Both the position numbers and the translations under genes were made by a program. A stretch of 64,000 bases of DNA from JACCTH01 sp050741915 (lineage in GTDB: Bacteria > Actinomycetota > Acidimicrobiia > Spongiisociales > ZC4RG35). The notes beneath the pieces are model-generated. The model had not been told where the DNA came from. It saw only the letters and a program-made list of their open reading frames with translations, and did no database searches. This document shows positions 26,146-34,173 of the stretch, piece by piece (the stretch's first letter is position 1; each line of letters opens with the position of its first letter). The stretch is from contig JBOGEX010000089.1 in NCBI GenBank assembly GCA_050741915.1, forward strand, positions 62,001 through 126,000, read 5' to 3'.

Positions 26146-27427
26146 ATGGAGGGCAATTTTGTCACACCCCTCCTTCATACTGAACAGATGTTCGAAGAGG
26201 TAGGTCACGATCAGATCAACCGGTGGGAGGCCGAGCTCATGGCCAGCCAGACCGAAATCAATCGCCTCCATGCCCGGCAGGCGGAGCTGATCCGTGAGCT
26301 CGAGCCCTTCCAGCTTGCCTTTGCGGCCGGCGATCGTAACCCGACCGACTGGCTCTCTTTCACCTTGGATCTCTCCCATCAGACCGCCCGTCGTCTTCGC
26401 ACCCTTGCCTTCTCTAACCAGGAGGGGATCAAAAAAGAGCTGGCAGCGGGTCGGATCGGTCTTGACCGGGCGGCCCTTCTCACCGAACTAAGCCGTACCG
26501 GGCTCTCCGAGCCAGAGCTCTTCTCGCTTTCTCCGAACTATTCGCTGGGAAGGCTCTATCGGCTATGGGAGCAACGTCGCCGCCAGAGTCCAGAGGAGTC
26601 CCAGGCTCAGTTCTCCGATCGTTATCTGGTCATCCAGCCCTCCCTCGACCAATCGGCCCATCGTTTCTGGGGTCTGGCGGTGGGAGCCGACGGGGAGACA
26701 ATCGCCCGGGCGATAGACCAACGGGAAACCGAGCTCCCGATCTTAAAGGACCAGACCTCTGGTCAGAGAAGGTTGGATGCACTTTCTGCCATCTGTCTCG
26801 ACTCACTCACAGGGGGCGGGGAAGAGACCGAACGAAGGGCGGTGACGGTGGCCGAGGTCTTTATCGACGCCCAGCTGGCCTCTCTCACCTCGGGAGAGGC
26901 CGGAGTCACCCTTTCCTCCGGACCCAAGGTGGGACCAGACGTCTTAAGCGAGATCCTCTGTGGGGGAAAGGTGCGTCTCATCGCCCAGGACCTCAACTGT
27001 CTCTTCTACTCCGATCTGGGAGAGGCAGTCCCCCCCGCCATCCGGACCCTGGTGATGGCGAGGGACATGGGGATGTGTTCGATCGAGGGTTGTCGGAGCC
27101 GTTACCGGCTCCAGATACATCACATTCATCCTCGCTCCCGCGGTGGAGGTCATCGCCCCGACAACCTGATAACCCTTTGTTCATCATGGTTCGTTAACCC
27201 GTTGCGTCCGTCCATAAAGGTCGGGCTATCGAACCATGAGCCATCACCATCACATTGCCATCCACGGGATGGGGATGGAGATCGATCCCGAGACGCCGGT
27301 CCATCGGAGAAGACTGCGCTGGCCGCACCGCAATCACGATCCGCCACCGAAACCGCCACCACCTACACCATCACCACCAGACTTTCGAACCCTTCTCGAA
27401 CAGAAACGTTCGATCTCCCGCCACTAG
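26146..27427 (+). pseudogene. DUF222/HNH endonuclease gene, HNH motif interrupted
   Basis: The first frame encodes a DUF222 domain (residues about 15-290) and the start of an HNH nuclease: CSIEGCRSRYRLQIHHIHPRS, then DNLITLCS. The next expected residues (HHHHIAIHGMGMEIDPETP) appear only in another frame from 27236, after 58 extra bases that carry a 10 bp inverted repeat. The natural C-terminus then ends at 27427. The first frame runs on without meaning to 27972. DUF222/HNH genes are abundant and mobile-like in actinobacteria. A start at 26188 is also possible. Confidence 0.8.
27184..27239. repeat. 56 bp insertion bounded by 10 bp inverted repeats
   Basis: TCATGGTTCG at 27184-27193 is the exact inverse of CGAACCATGA at 27230-27239. 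The 36 bases between them look unrelated to the gene. The element sits exactly where the last histidines of the HNH motif should be and shifts the frame. No second copy was found in the window and no convincing target duplication is visible. Confidence 0.65.
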
Positions 27428-27483
27428 TCCGTCGCTCCGGAGACGCACTCGAACTCGCGCGAGCGGTACGCGTTACCGAAGTG

Positions 27484-27770
27484 ATGAACGACCCGATGGT
27501 CCAGGAGCTGTTGGCCGCAGGAATCCCAGCGCGGATCGGCTACACCGGACAGGACGGCTTCCCCTGGGTCATCCCAGTGAGAGTCCATTGGAACGGCACC
27601 GAGATCGTCATGGGCACGCCGACGAACTCGGCCAAGAATACTGCGCATGCTCACCACCATCCAGCCGGAACGGGCCCAAGCTCATCGATTTCCAGACCCG
27701 CATCCCGCGGGCGGTGGAGGAGCTGGCCATCGCCAAGTTCGGCAAGGCCGAAAAGCCGCCGAACTCGTAG
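27484..27770 (+). pseudogene. Pyridoxamine-5'-phosphate-oxidase-like (PPOX) remnant with internal deletion
   Basis: ATG 27484 begins a PPOX-type N-terminus (MVQELLAAGIPARIGYTG, PWVIPVRVHWNGTEIVMGTP). After about 50 residues the sense is lost, and in a different frame a typical C-terminal helix appears (KLIDFQTRIPRAVEELAIAKFG) ending at 27770. The middle of the barrel, about 60-70 residues by comparison with family members as I know them, is missing. It probably represents a decayed flavin/F420-dependent oxidoreductase. Confidence 0.65.
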
Positions 27771-27781
27771 CTGGACACCCT

Positions 27782-28849
27782 TCAACCCAGTTTGCCGGCG
27801 ATCGCCCCGGCGTTCCGCAGCGCGGTGCCATCGGCACCGGCGACCGAAAATCTCCGCACCGCGCCGGAGAGAGCCTCGTCGATCATCGCCCCGAACAAAT
27901 CCGCTCGGGACACCGGGGGGTCGATCCAGAGGTAGGCCGCCATCGACCCAGGGATGGTGTTCACTTCGTTGACCCACAGCTCGCCACCCCGTTCGAGGAA
28001 GTCGATGCGGCAAACCCCGCGCAAGCCGGCGGCGACCGTTACCCGCCGAGACAACTCCACAATCGCCGATCCCACCTCCGCCGACACCTGAGCCGGCAGC
28101 TCACGACCACCGCCTACTTCGCCTCCCCAGGCCAGGTACTTTTGGCTATAGCTGTAGATGCCGGCCCCGCTTCGGACCGGAGCTTCGATGGCCGAAAGCT
28201 CGACCTGGGGCCACGTCCGCACCGCCACTTGCAAGTCGCGGCTCTCGACCAAGAACGGTTCGGCAACTCCCCCGCCCACGAAAAAGGGGGAATTCCCCAC
28301 CAATGCCAGGGCCGTCTCCCAATCTTCCACCACTTCGATCCCGATCGAGGAGCCACCGAAACGCGGCTTGACAATGTAAGGACCGTCGAAAGTTCCTCCG
28401 CCACCTTCGATAACCATGCTCCGATCAAGCGTGGGCAACCCTGCCGCGGCCATCGCCGCCCCGAACGCGAGCTTGTCCATCCCCAGGGCCGACGCCGCCT
28501 GGCCGGGACCGGTGTATCGCAACCCGGCCAAATCGAAGATGCCCTGCAGAGTCCCATCCTCCCCGGGTCCACCATGACAGCAGATGAGCACGGCTGAAAC
28601 CGCGATCGGCCGCTTGCCAACAAAGCCCTGCCCCACAGACGGAATCAGCTGCACCCCCCGCGATTTACGCGGTGGCCCCTCGGCAAAGTGAGCGGCCTCG
28701 GCGTCCGGCTCCACTTGAAACCACTCGCCACTCTTGCTCCAGTAGAAAGCCTCGACGTCCGAGAGGGCGTGGCAGGCCTGGAGGCCGGTCAGGATCGAGA
28801 TGTCGTGTTCGTCGGAGGGTCCTCCGAAGACCACCGCGGGTCGGCTCAT
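27782..28849 (-). CDS. ddl: D-alanine--D-alanine ligase
   Basis: A 355-residue ATP-grasp ligase that makes the D-Ala-D-Ala dipeptide for peptidoglycan. It begins VVFGGPSDEHDISILTG, has HGGPGEDGTLQGIFDLAG near 90, the ATP-grasp lysine in IVKPRFGGSSIGIEVV and the metal-binding end VNEVNTIPGSMAAYLW. It follows murF by three bases, so precursor synthesis and its use by MurF are co-expressed. Confidence 0.95.
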   Translation of the reverse strand: MSRPAVVFGGPSDEHDISILTGLQACHALSDVEAFYWSKSGEWFQVEPDAEAAHFAEGPPRKSRGVQLIPSVGQGFVGKRPIAVSAVLICCHGGPGEDGTLQGIFDLAGLRYTGPGQAASALGMDKLAFGAAMAAAGLPTLDRSMVIEGGGGTFDGPYIVKPRFGGSSIGIEVVEDWETALALVGNSPFFVGGGVAEPFLVESRDLQVAVRTWPQVELSAIEAPVRSGAGIYSYSQKYLAWGGEVGGGRELPAQVSAEVGSAIVELSRRVTVAAGLRGVCRIDFLERGGELWVNEVNTIPGSMAAYLWIDPPVSRADLFGAMIDEALSGAVRRFSVAGADGTALRNAGAIAGKLG

Positions 28850-28852
28850 CGG

Positions 28853-30346
28853 TTATGGGTAATGATCGGGTAGGTCGTTCTCGTATAAGACCGCGTCGCC
28901 GGCTTCGAGGTTCGCTCGCACCCATTCGACGGCTTCCGGTCGTGACCCGACCACGGTAACGAGGGCTCGCCGACCTTCGGCGCCTTCGGTCAAAGACTGG
29001 CGATTGGTGTGGCCGACGACCACCAGATCCGTAGCTCGCTCCGCCGCCAGCTGCGCCCACTCTCGATTGGCGCGCGCCTGTTGTTCCCCCAGCTCGACAA
29101 TTCCCGGCGTTACCACCACTCGCCTTCCACCTCCGTCGAGTTCGACGAGCGTGTCTAACGCCGCCCGCGCTCCGGCCGGATTGGAGTTGTAGGTGTCGTC
29201 GATCACTATTACCCCCTGGGCGGTGCGACTCATCTCCCTTCGATTCTTGGCGACCGGGAGACTCCAAAGGCGCGCTGAGAAAGCCGCCGGCTCGATCCCC
29301 AGGCCAATCACCGCTGCCACGGCGCAGGCGGCGTTGGACGAAAAGACCTCGGGACCGACGCTTCCAACCTCCTTTCCCTCGACGTAGACAACTCCATCGA
29401 TAACTGCCACGTCGGCCGTGCGGTTCACGGTCGACGCAGTTAGCACCCGCCGAGCCCCGGCCTCCTGGCTCGCGAGTTCCGCCAACCCTGGATGGTCCTG
29501 GTTGAGGACCGCCACCTTGGCCTTCTCGAGGATCTCGGCTTTCGCAGCGACGATTGCTTCCTCCGACCCAAAGCGCTCGAGATGAACCGGTCCAATGGCG
29601 GTGATCACTGCGACTTCGGGCGGGACAAAGTCGCAAAGGTCCCGAATCTCGCCCGGGCCGTAGGTACCCATCTCGGCGATGAAGATCGAGGTCCCGGGTG
29701 TGAGCTGTTCGTTGATAGCCCGAGCCAGCCCCATCCGGTTGTTGAACGAAGCCGGAGTCGCGACCACCGATTGTGTTGCTCCGGCAAGATGAGCCAGGTA
29801 GTTCTTAGTGGTGGTCTTGCCGTAACTTCCGGTGATGGCCACCACCCTCGCCCCGGAACCGGACAGTCGGGCCCGCGCCTTCTCTACCCATTGGTCTCCG
29901 GCGCGGCGCTCGAAACGGACAAGCACGGCCGCTGCGGCATCGACCAAGCGAGGAACGACGACGATCGCCGCCCCCGCCGGGCCCGGATGTCTAAAGAGCA
30001 CCGACCAGGTTCCAAACAGAAGCACCAGGACTCCGGTGACGACTGCCAGCCTCCACAGTCGAGAAGTCCATGCCAGAGGCGAAGTCCTGCCGCGCAAGCC
30101 GAGACCAATCGGCCCGACGGCGCCCGCTAATGCCAACCAGGCCAGGACCGGCTCGACGAAGAACGAACCGACCACACCCGCCACCGCGATCAGACCCAAC
30201 ACTCTGTTGAGGCGTGTTGCCATCCACCAGCGCCAGGCGAACCGACTCGTCGCCGGCGCCAGGTAGTGCTCTCGCTGGGCGACCCGCAACCAGCGAACAC
30301 TTGCGATTCCGGCACCGATCATCGAAGCCAACACCAGAGGCCACAT
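28853..30346 (-). CDS. murF: MurF-type UDP-MurNAc-tripeptide--D-Ala-D-Ala ligase with N-terminal membrane segment
   Basis: A 497-residue Mur ligase. The catalytic part has the P-loop ITGSYGKTTTK near residue 172, the conserved ATPASFNNRMG substrate loop, EMGTYGPGEI, HLERFGS and DDTYNSNPAGARAAL, all MurF-type. The first 130 residues are extra: about four hydrophobic helices. It should add D-Ala-D-Ala to the UDP-MurNAc tripeptide at the membrane face. It lies between a hydrolase gene and ddl in one operon. Confidence 0.9.
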   Translation of the reverse strand: MWPLVLASMIGAGIASVRWLRVAQREHYLAPATSRFAWRWWMATRLNRVLGLIAVAGVVGSFFVEPVLAWLALAGAVGPIGLGLRGRTSPLAWTSRLWRLAVVTGVLVLLFGTWSVLFRHPGPAGAAIVVVPRLVDAAAAVLVRFERRAGDQWVEKARARLSGSGARVVAITGSYGKTTTKNYLAHLAGATQSVVATPASFNNRMGLARAINEQLTPGTSIFIAEMGTYGPGEIRDLCDFVPPEVAVITAIGPVHLERFGSEEAIVAAKAEILEKAKVAVLNQDHPGLAELASQEAGARRVLTASTVNRTADVAVIDGVVYVEGKEVGSVGPEVFSSNAACAVAAVIGLGIEPAAFSARLWSLPVAKNRREMSRTAQGVIVIDDTYNSNPAGARAALDTLVELDGGGRRVVVTPGIVELGEQQARANREWAQLAAERATDLVVVGHTNRQSLTEGAEGRRALVTVVGSRPEAVEWVRANLEAGDAVLYENDLPDHYP

Positions 30347-30347
30347 C

Positions 30348-31079
30348 TCAGCGGGTCAGCATCTTTTCGACGGCCTCCCGCAGAGGGCGGGGAGCCTGCA
30401 ACGGGACGTCATGGCCGACTCCCTCGAGTACCTGGAGTTCGGCATGATCGACTGTCGCCGCAATCCGCTCAGCCACCGCCAAAGGGACCTCGGCGTCCGC
30501 AGAACCCCAAACCAGCAAAACCGGGAGGTTCAGCTGCCGAAGCTCTTCCTCGTAGGTCTCGTTGATCGTCCGGACCAGGACTTCTCTCATCACCCCTTTC
30601 GCCGCTCGATAGTCCGCCGACCCATATTGCTCCCGCAGCCGCTCGACTCGAGCAGCCGAGAGGAGCCGGCGCCGCCCCGCCCAGCGACCAAACCGGTAGA
30701 TCGGATGTATTTTCCGCAAAGGATGAAGGCGGACCAAGGGTGCCCCGGTGAGAACCAGACCGGCGAACCGGTCGGGGTGGGCGATCACAATCTGCAGTGC
30801 CACGCGGCCACCGAATGAGTGTCCGACCAGAACTGCCCGCTCGCCCAGCTCCTCGAGCATTGGCGCGACGGCGGCCGCATACTCCCGCGAGCCGATGGCG
30901 CGTTCCGGTGGTGGCGACGCCCCGAACCCCGGCAGATCGGGAGCGAGATAGGAGAGGCCCTCGAAGGCAGAGCGGAAATCCGCTGCCCGCCGACCCCAAC
31001 CGTGGAGCGCCAGAACCCTCGGCGCGGCTCCAGCCGTCTCGGCGAAGAGCCTGCCACCGGCATAGGCCTTTAGGGCCAT
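30348..31079 (-). CDS. Alpha/beta hydrolase
   Basis: A 243-residue single-domain hydrolase. It has the oxyanion-loop text LALHGWGRRAADF, the nucleophile elbow GHSFGG (Ser near residue 87), the acid in WGSADAEVPL and the His in LEGVGHDVPLQAP. Substrate unknown. It is the first gene before murF, with one base between them. ATG 31079 was chosen since the longer reading adds unrelated residues and overlaps the kinase promoter region. Confidence 0.88.
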   Translation of the reverse strand: MALKAYAGGRLFAETAGAAPRVLALHGWGRRAADFRSAFEGLSYLAPDLPGFGASPPPERAIGSREYAAAVAPMLEELGERAVLVGHSFGGRVALQIVIAHPDRFAGLVLTGAPLVRLHPLRKIHPIYRFGRWAGRRRLLSAARVERLREQYGSADYRAAKGVMREVLVRTINETYEEELRQLNLPVLLVWGSADAEVPLAVAERIAATVDHAELQVLEGVGHDVPLQAPRPLREAVEKMLTR

Positions 31080-31168
31080 GGCGGCCAACGTCTGTGGGAG
31101 ATACTCAATGCCGGACGCACGAAGGTCGAGAATAATTGTGATCGTCTCTCCAACCCCGGGATGGCCTG

Positions 31169-32977
31169 GTGCCAACACTGACAGCTGACATTGCGCCGCT
31201 GTGGCGTTTTCGTGCTGCCGCCATGCGGCGGGCGGTGGCTCTTACCTGGGTGGTCCTCGCCATCCTCGCCGCCCAGGCGGTTAGGCAGTGGGAGCAATCC
31301 TTCGACGAACTGGGGTTCGCCATCGCAGTGGTCGTCATGGCCTTGGTCCTCCTGTCGTCGTCGTTGATCGACTGGTACCGGGTCATGCCGACCCATCGCG
31401 GCCCCTGGGCCACGTTGGCCTGGACCGCCAGCATCAGCTTGTGCCTGGTCGTGGTCGGTACCCAACCGGGGATGGAAACACTCACCCCGCCGATGTTCTT
31501 TGGGATCGTGGCCCTCTCCGGTCTTGTCCTCGACCGGTTCAAACACGTCCTTATCACCATCCTGTCGGTCGCCTCGCTGGCCTTCTTGGCTTTCACCGCC
31601 GACCAGCCGTTGAATCTTGCCTCGCTCCTCGTGCAGATCTTCTCCGTCATCGTCGTCGCCACCGCTACCGCTCTGATGGGCTTCGAGTTCGAACAGGAGT
31701 CGACCAGAAGTGCCCGCAGGCTCACCGATCTCCAGCGCCAGCGAGCCGACTTCGAACGTCTCTACGCGGTGTCTGCCACTCTGGCCGGGGCCGAGTCGCT
31801 TTCTGAGGTGCTTCCCGAGTTGGTCGGAAGGATCTGCACATACCTCAATGCCCAGGTCGGAGTGGTGATGCTTTATGTCCCCGACACCCACGAGCTCAAG
31901 TTGATGGATCCCATCTGGGTGACCGGATATCCGCTCGAAGCCGGCGACCTCTCGGTGTCTGTCAGCGCGGGAGGCATCCTCGCCCAGGTCTTCAAGTCGG
32001 GCAAACCGGTGTTGTTGGATCAGATCGCCGAGCGCTCCGAGAGCTATGGAATCCTCGGCGACCTCGGTTTGAAGGAGGCAATGGTGGCTCCCTTGCGGGT
32101 CGAGCAGTTCAAGGTCGGGGTCATCGCCGTCGGCGATCCAGTCGATGGCTCCTTCGGCCGTGATCAGCTCGAAGCCCTCTCGTCGCTCGGAGCTCCGGCT
32201 GCCCTGGTCCTCTCCCAACTCGGTCGCTATGAGGCAGTGGCAGAGATGACAAGGCGCCTCGAAGAGGTCGCCCAGATGAAGACCGACTTCGTCTCCGTAG
32301 TAAGCCATGAACTTCGTACGCCGCTCACGTCGATCATCGGTTCACTGGACACGGTGGCCCGCCCTGAGCTGGCTCCTGAGGCCGAGACGGCCCGCAACCT
32401 GCTCAACACTGCACGCCGTCAGGCGGGCCGGCTGCAGCGGCTGATCGAGGATCTCCTGATCGTCAGTCGGCTCGAGCGAAATGCCGTCCCCATCCAGCTC
32501 GAGAAGGTGGTCCTCGAGAAATTCCTCTCCGAGCTGGCTGCTACTTTGCAGATTGCCGACCTCCGCATCGAGGTAATGCCGGCGGATCTCACGGTCCTCT
32601 CCGATCCCGATCACCTGAATCGAATCTTCTTGAACCTCCTGGAGAACGCTATCAAGTACGCCCCCAGCAGCCCAGTGGAGGTGAGGGCGGAGGCGAAGGG
32701 GAACCGCGTGGAGGTTGCGGTCAGCGATCACGGTGCGGGCATACCGGCCGGTATGCGGGAGCGAATTTTCCACCGCTTCACCCAGCTCGAGGGTTCGGCT
32801 ACCCGTACCCGCGGAGGGACTGGAATGGGCCTCAACATCGTCAAGGGTCTCGCCGAGGCAATGCGGGGCAGCGTCGAACTCATCGACACTCCCGGCGGTG
32901 GCGCCACCTTCGTCGTCAGCCTGCCCCGCTCAGAGCCCGTGCCCGTCATAGCGAGCCCTCGTTACTCGGTGGGCTGA
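31169..32977 (+). CDS. Membrane sensor histidine kinase with GAF domain (orphan)
   Basis: A 602-residue kinase: 5-6 membrane helices in residues 1-165, a GAF domain at about 190-345, a HisKA helix with the phospho-acceptor His in VVSHELRTPLTS near residue 380, and an HATPase domain with N box NLLENAIKYAP, G1 box DHGAGIP and G2 box GTGMGLNIVKGL. It autophosphorylates in response to an unknown signal. No response regulator lies next to it. GTG 31169 is the furthest start; ATG codons farther in are possible. Its 3' end overlaps fabI by 16 bases. Confidence 0.93.
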   Translation: MPTLTADIAPLWRFRAAAMRRAVALTWVVLAILAAQAVRQWEQSFDELGFAIAVVVMALVLLSSSLIDWYRVMPTHRGPWATLAWTASISLCLVVVGTQPGMETLTPPMFFGIVALSGLVLDRFKHVLITILSVASLAFLAFTADQPLNLASLLVQIFSVIVVATATALMGFEFEQESTRSARRLTDLQRQRADFERLYAVSATLAGAESLSEVLPELVGRICTYLNAQVGVVMLYVPDTHELKLMDPIWVTGYPLEAGDLSVSVSAGGILAQVFKSGKPVLLDQIAERSESYGILGDLGLKEAMVAPLRVEQFKVGVIAVGDPVDGSFGRDQLEALSSLGAPAALVLSQLGRYEAVAEMTRRLEEVAQMKTDFVSVVSHELRTPLTSIIGSLDTVARPELAPEAETARNLLNTARRQAGRLQRLIEDLLIVSRLERNAVPIQLEKVVLEKFLSELAATLQIADLRIEVMPADLTVLSDPDHLNRIFLNLLENAIKYAPSSPVEVRAEAKGNRVEVAVSDHGAGIPAGMRERIFHRFTQLEGSATRTRGGTGMGLNIVKGLAEAMRGSVELIDTPGGGATFVVSLPRSEPVPVIASPRYSVG

Positions 32978-33774
32978 CTTTCCTCGATCGACTGCGACGG
33001 GGCCGAGATGGCATGGAAGCCGCCGTCGACGTGGATCACCTCGCCAGTGGTAAGCGGCGCCCAGTCGGAAAGAAGAACGCAGACCATCTTCGCCACGGCC
33101 TCGGGGTTGGAGGAGTCCCAGGAGAGCGGCGCCCGCTCCGACCAGGTGTCGTGGAGGTGGTCGAAACCGGGGATGGATTTGGCCGCCACCGTGCGCAATG
33201 GACCGGCGGATACCAGGTTGACCCGCACCTTATAGCGACCGAGATCGCGCGCCAGGTATCGGGAAACGGATTGCAGGGCCGATTTGGCAACCCCCATCCA
33301 GTCATACGCAGGCCAGGCGGAGCTGTTGTCGAAGTCGAGGCCCACGACCGATCCTCCTCCAGCCTTCTTCATCAAGGGCAGAACCCCGGCCGCCAGAGTC
33401 TTCAGCGAAAAGGCCGAGGTGATAAAAGCGGTGGCAGCCGAATCCTGAGGGGTGTTGAGGAAATTGCCGCCGAGGGCATCGATGGGAGCGAAGGCGATCG
33501 CGTGCAAGGCACCGTCAAGACGGCCCCACCTGCTGTCGAGGTCAGCCACCACCGCGGCGACGTGCTCGTCGTTGGTGATGTCCATCTCCAGCACGGGCGG
33601 GAGGCTGGGCAGTCTTTGCACCGCCCGTTCCGTCAGCCGCAACGCCCGACCGAAATTGGTGACGACTATCTCGGCGCCTTGTTCCTGGGCAACGCGGGCA
33701 GCGGTGAAAGCAATGGAATCGTCGGTGGTGATCCCGGTGATGAGAAGTCTCTTTCCTTCCAACAACATTTCCAT
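32962..33774 (-). CDS. fabI: Enoyl-[acyl-carrier-protein] reductase (NADH)
   Basis: A 270-residue short-chain dehydrogenase of the FabI type. It has the atypical nucleotide loop GITTDDSIAFTAARVA, LDGALHAIAFAP, and the catalytic pair Tyr-x6-Lys in YDWMGVAKSALQSVSRYLARDLG, which is the FabI/InhA arrangement. ITTGEVIHVDGGFHA closes the fold. It catalyses the last reduction in fatty-acid elongation and is the target of isoniazid- and triclosan-type drugs in other bacteria. Confidence 0.94.
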   Translation of the reverse strand: MEMLLEGKRLLITGITTDDSIAFTAARVAQEQGAEIVVTNFGRALRLTERAVQRLPSLPPVLEMDITNDEHVAAVVADLDSRWGRLDGALHAIAFAPIDALGGNFLNTPQDSAATAFITSAFSLKTLAAGVLPLMKKAGGGSVVGLDFDNSSAWPAYDWMGVAKSALQSVSRYLARDLGRYKVRVNLVSAGPLRTVAAKSIPGFDHLHDTWSERAPLSWDSSNPEAVAKMVCVLLSDWAPLTTGEVIHVDGGFHAISAPSQSIEESQPTE

Positions 33775-33781
33775 CTCCTGA

Positions 33782-34147
33782 CTAGAAGTTGCCGCCGAAT
33801 GTCATGATGCCGCGTAAACCCAGCCCCATGAGGAAAAGCATCAGCAGGCCGTAATACAAGGCAGGTTTTTTGCGGAACTGCGATCGATAGATGTACGCGA
33901 ACGCCAGGGTGAAGGAGATCACGACTCCATAGAACACGTGTTGGTTTCCCGGATCGATGTTCTGGAAGTTCATCGCCCCCAGTCCGAGGAGCACCTGCAC
34001 TCCCATCACGGTGATGCCCGAGCCCATCACGAGCCAGAAGGATCTGCCGACGGTGTGCTTGGCGAGATGAAGCCCGAGACCCCAGAGTCCAAACAAGCCG
34101 GTGACAACAACCGCTACCCACCCCCAAATCGAATGAATGCCGCCCAA
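33782..34147 (-). CDS. Four-helix membrane protein
   Basis: A 121-residue protein with four hydrophobic stretches (about residues 5-25, 37-55, 68-86 and 97-115) and short charged loops. No family is recognised. It lies seven bases upstream of fabI on the same strand, so the two are probably co-transcribed. A role in lipid metabolism is only a guess from context. Confidence 0.75.
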   Translation of the reverse strand: MGGIHSIWGWVAVVVTGLFGLWGLGLHLAKHTVGRSFWLVMGSGITVMGVQVLLGLGAMNFQNIDPGNQHVFYGVVISFTLAFAYIYRSQFRKKPALYYGLLMLFLMGLGLRGIMTFGGNF

Positions 34148-34173
34148 AGTGATTCCGGCCTAACGGCCAACCG

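Noticed and set aside
27428..27972. Continuation of the DUF222/HNH frame to 27972
   Set aside because: After the insertion this frame reads as Arg/Pro-rich nonsense and crosses the PPOX remnant and the end of ddl; the real C-terminus is in another frame and ends at 27427.
31070..32308. 412-codon minus-strand frame opposite the histidine kinase
   Set aside because: It is the complement of a well-supported kinase with clear GAF and HisKA motifs; its amino-acid composition (Gly, His, Asp-rich) is typical of an antisense shadow in GC-rich DNA.
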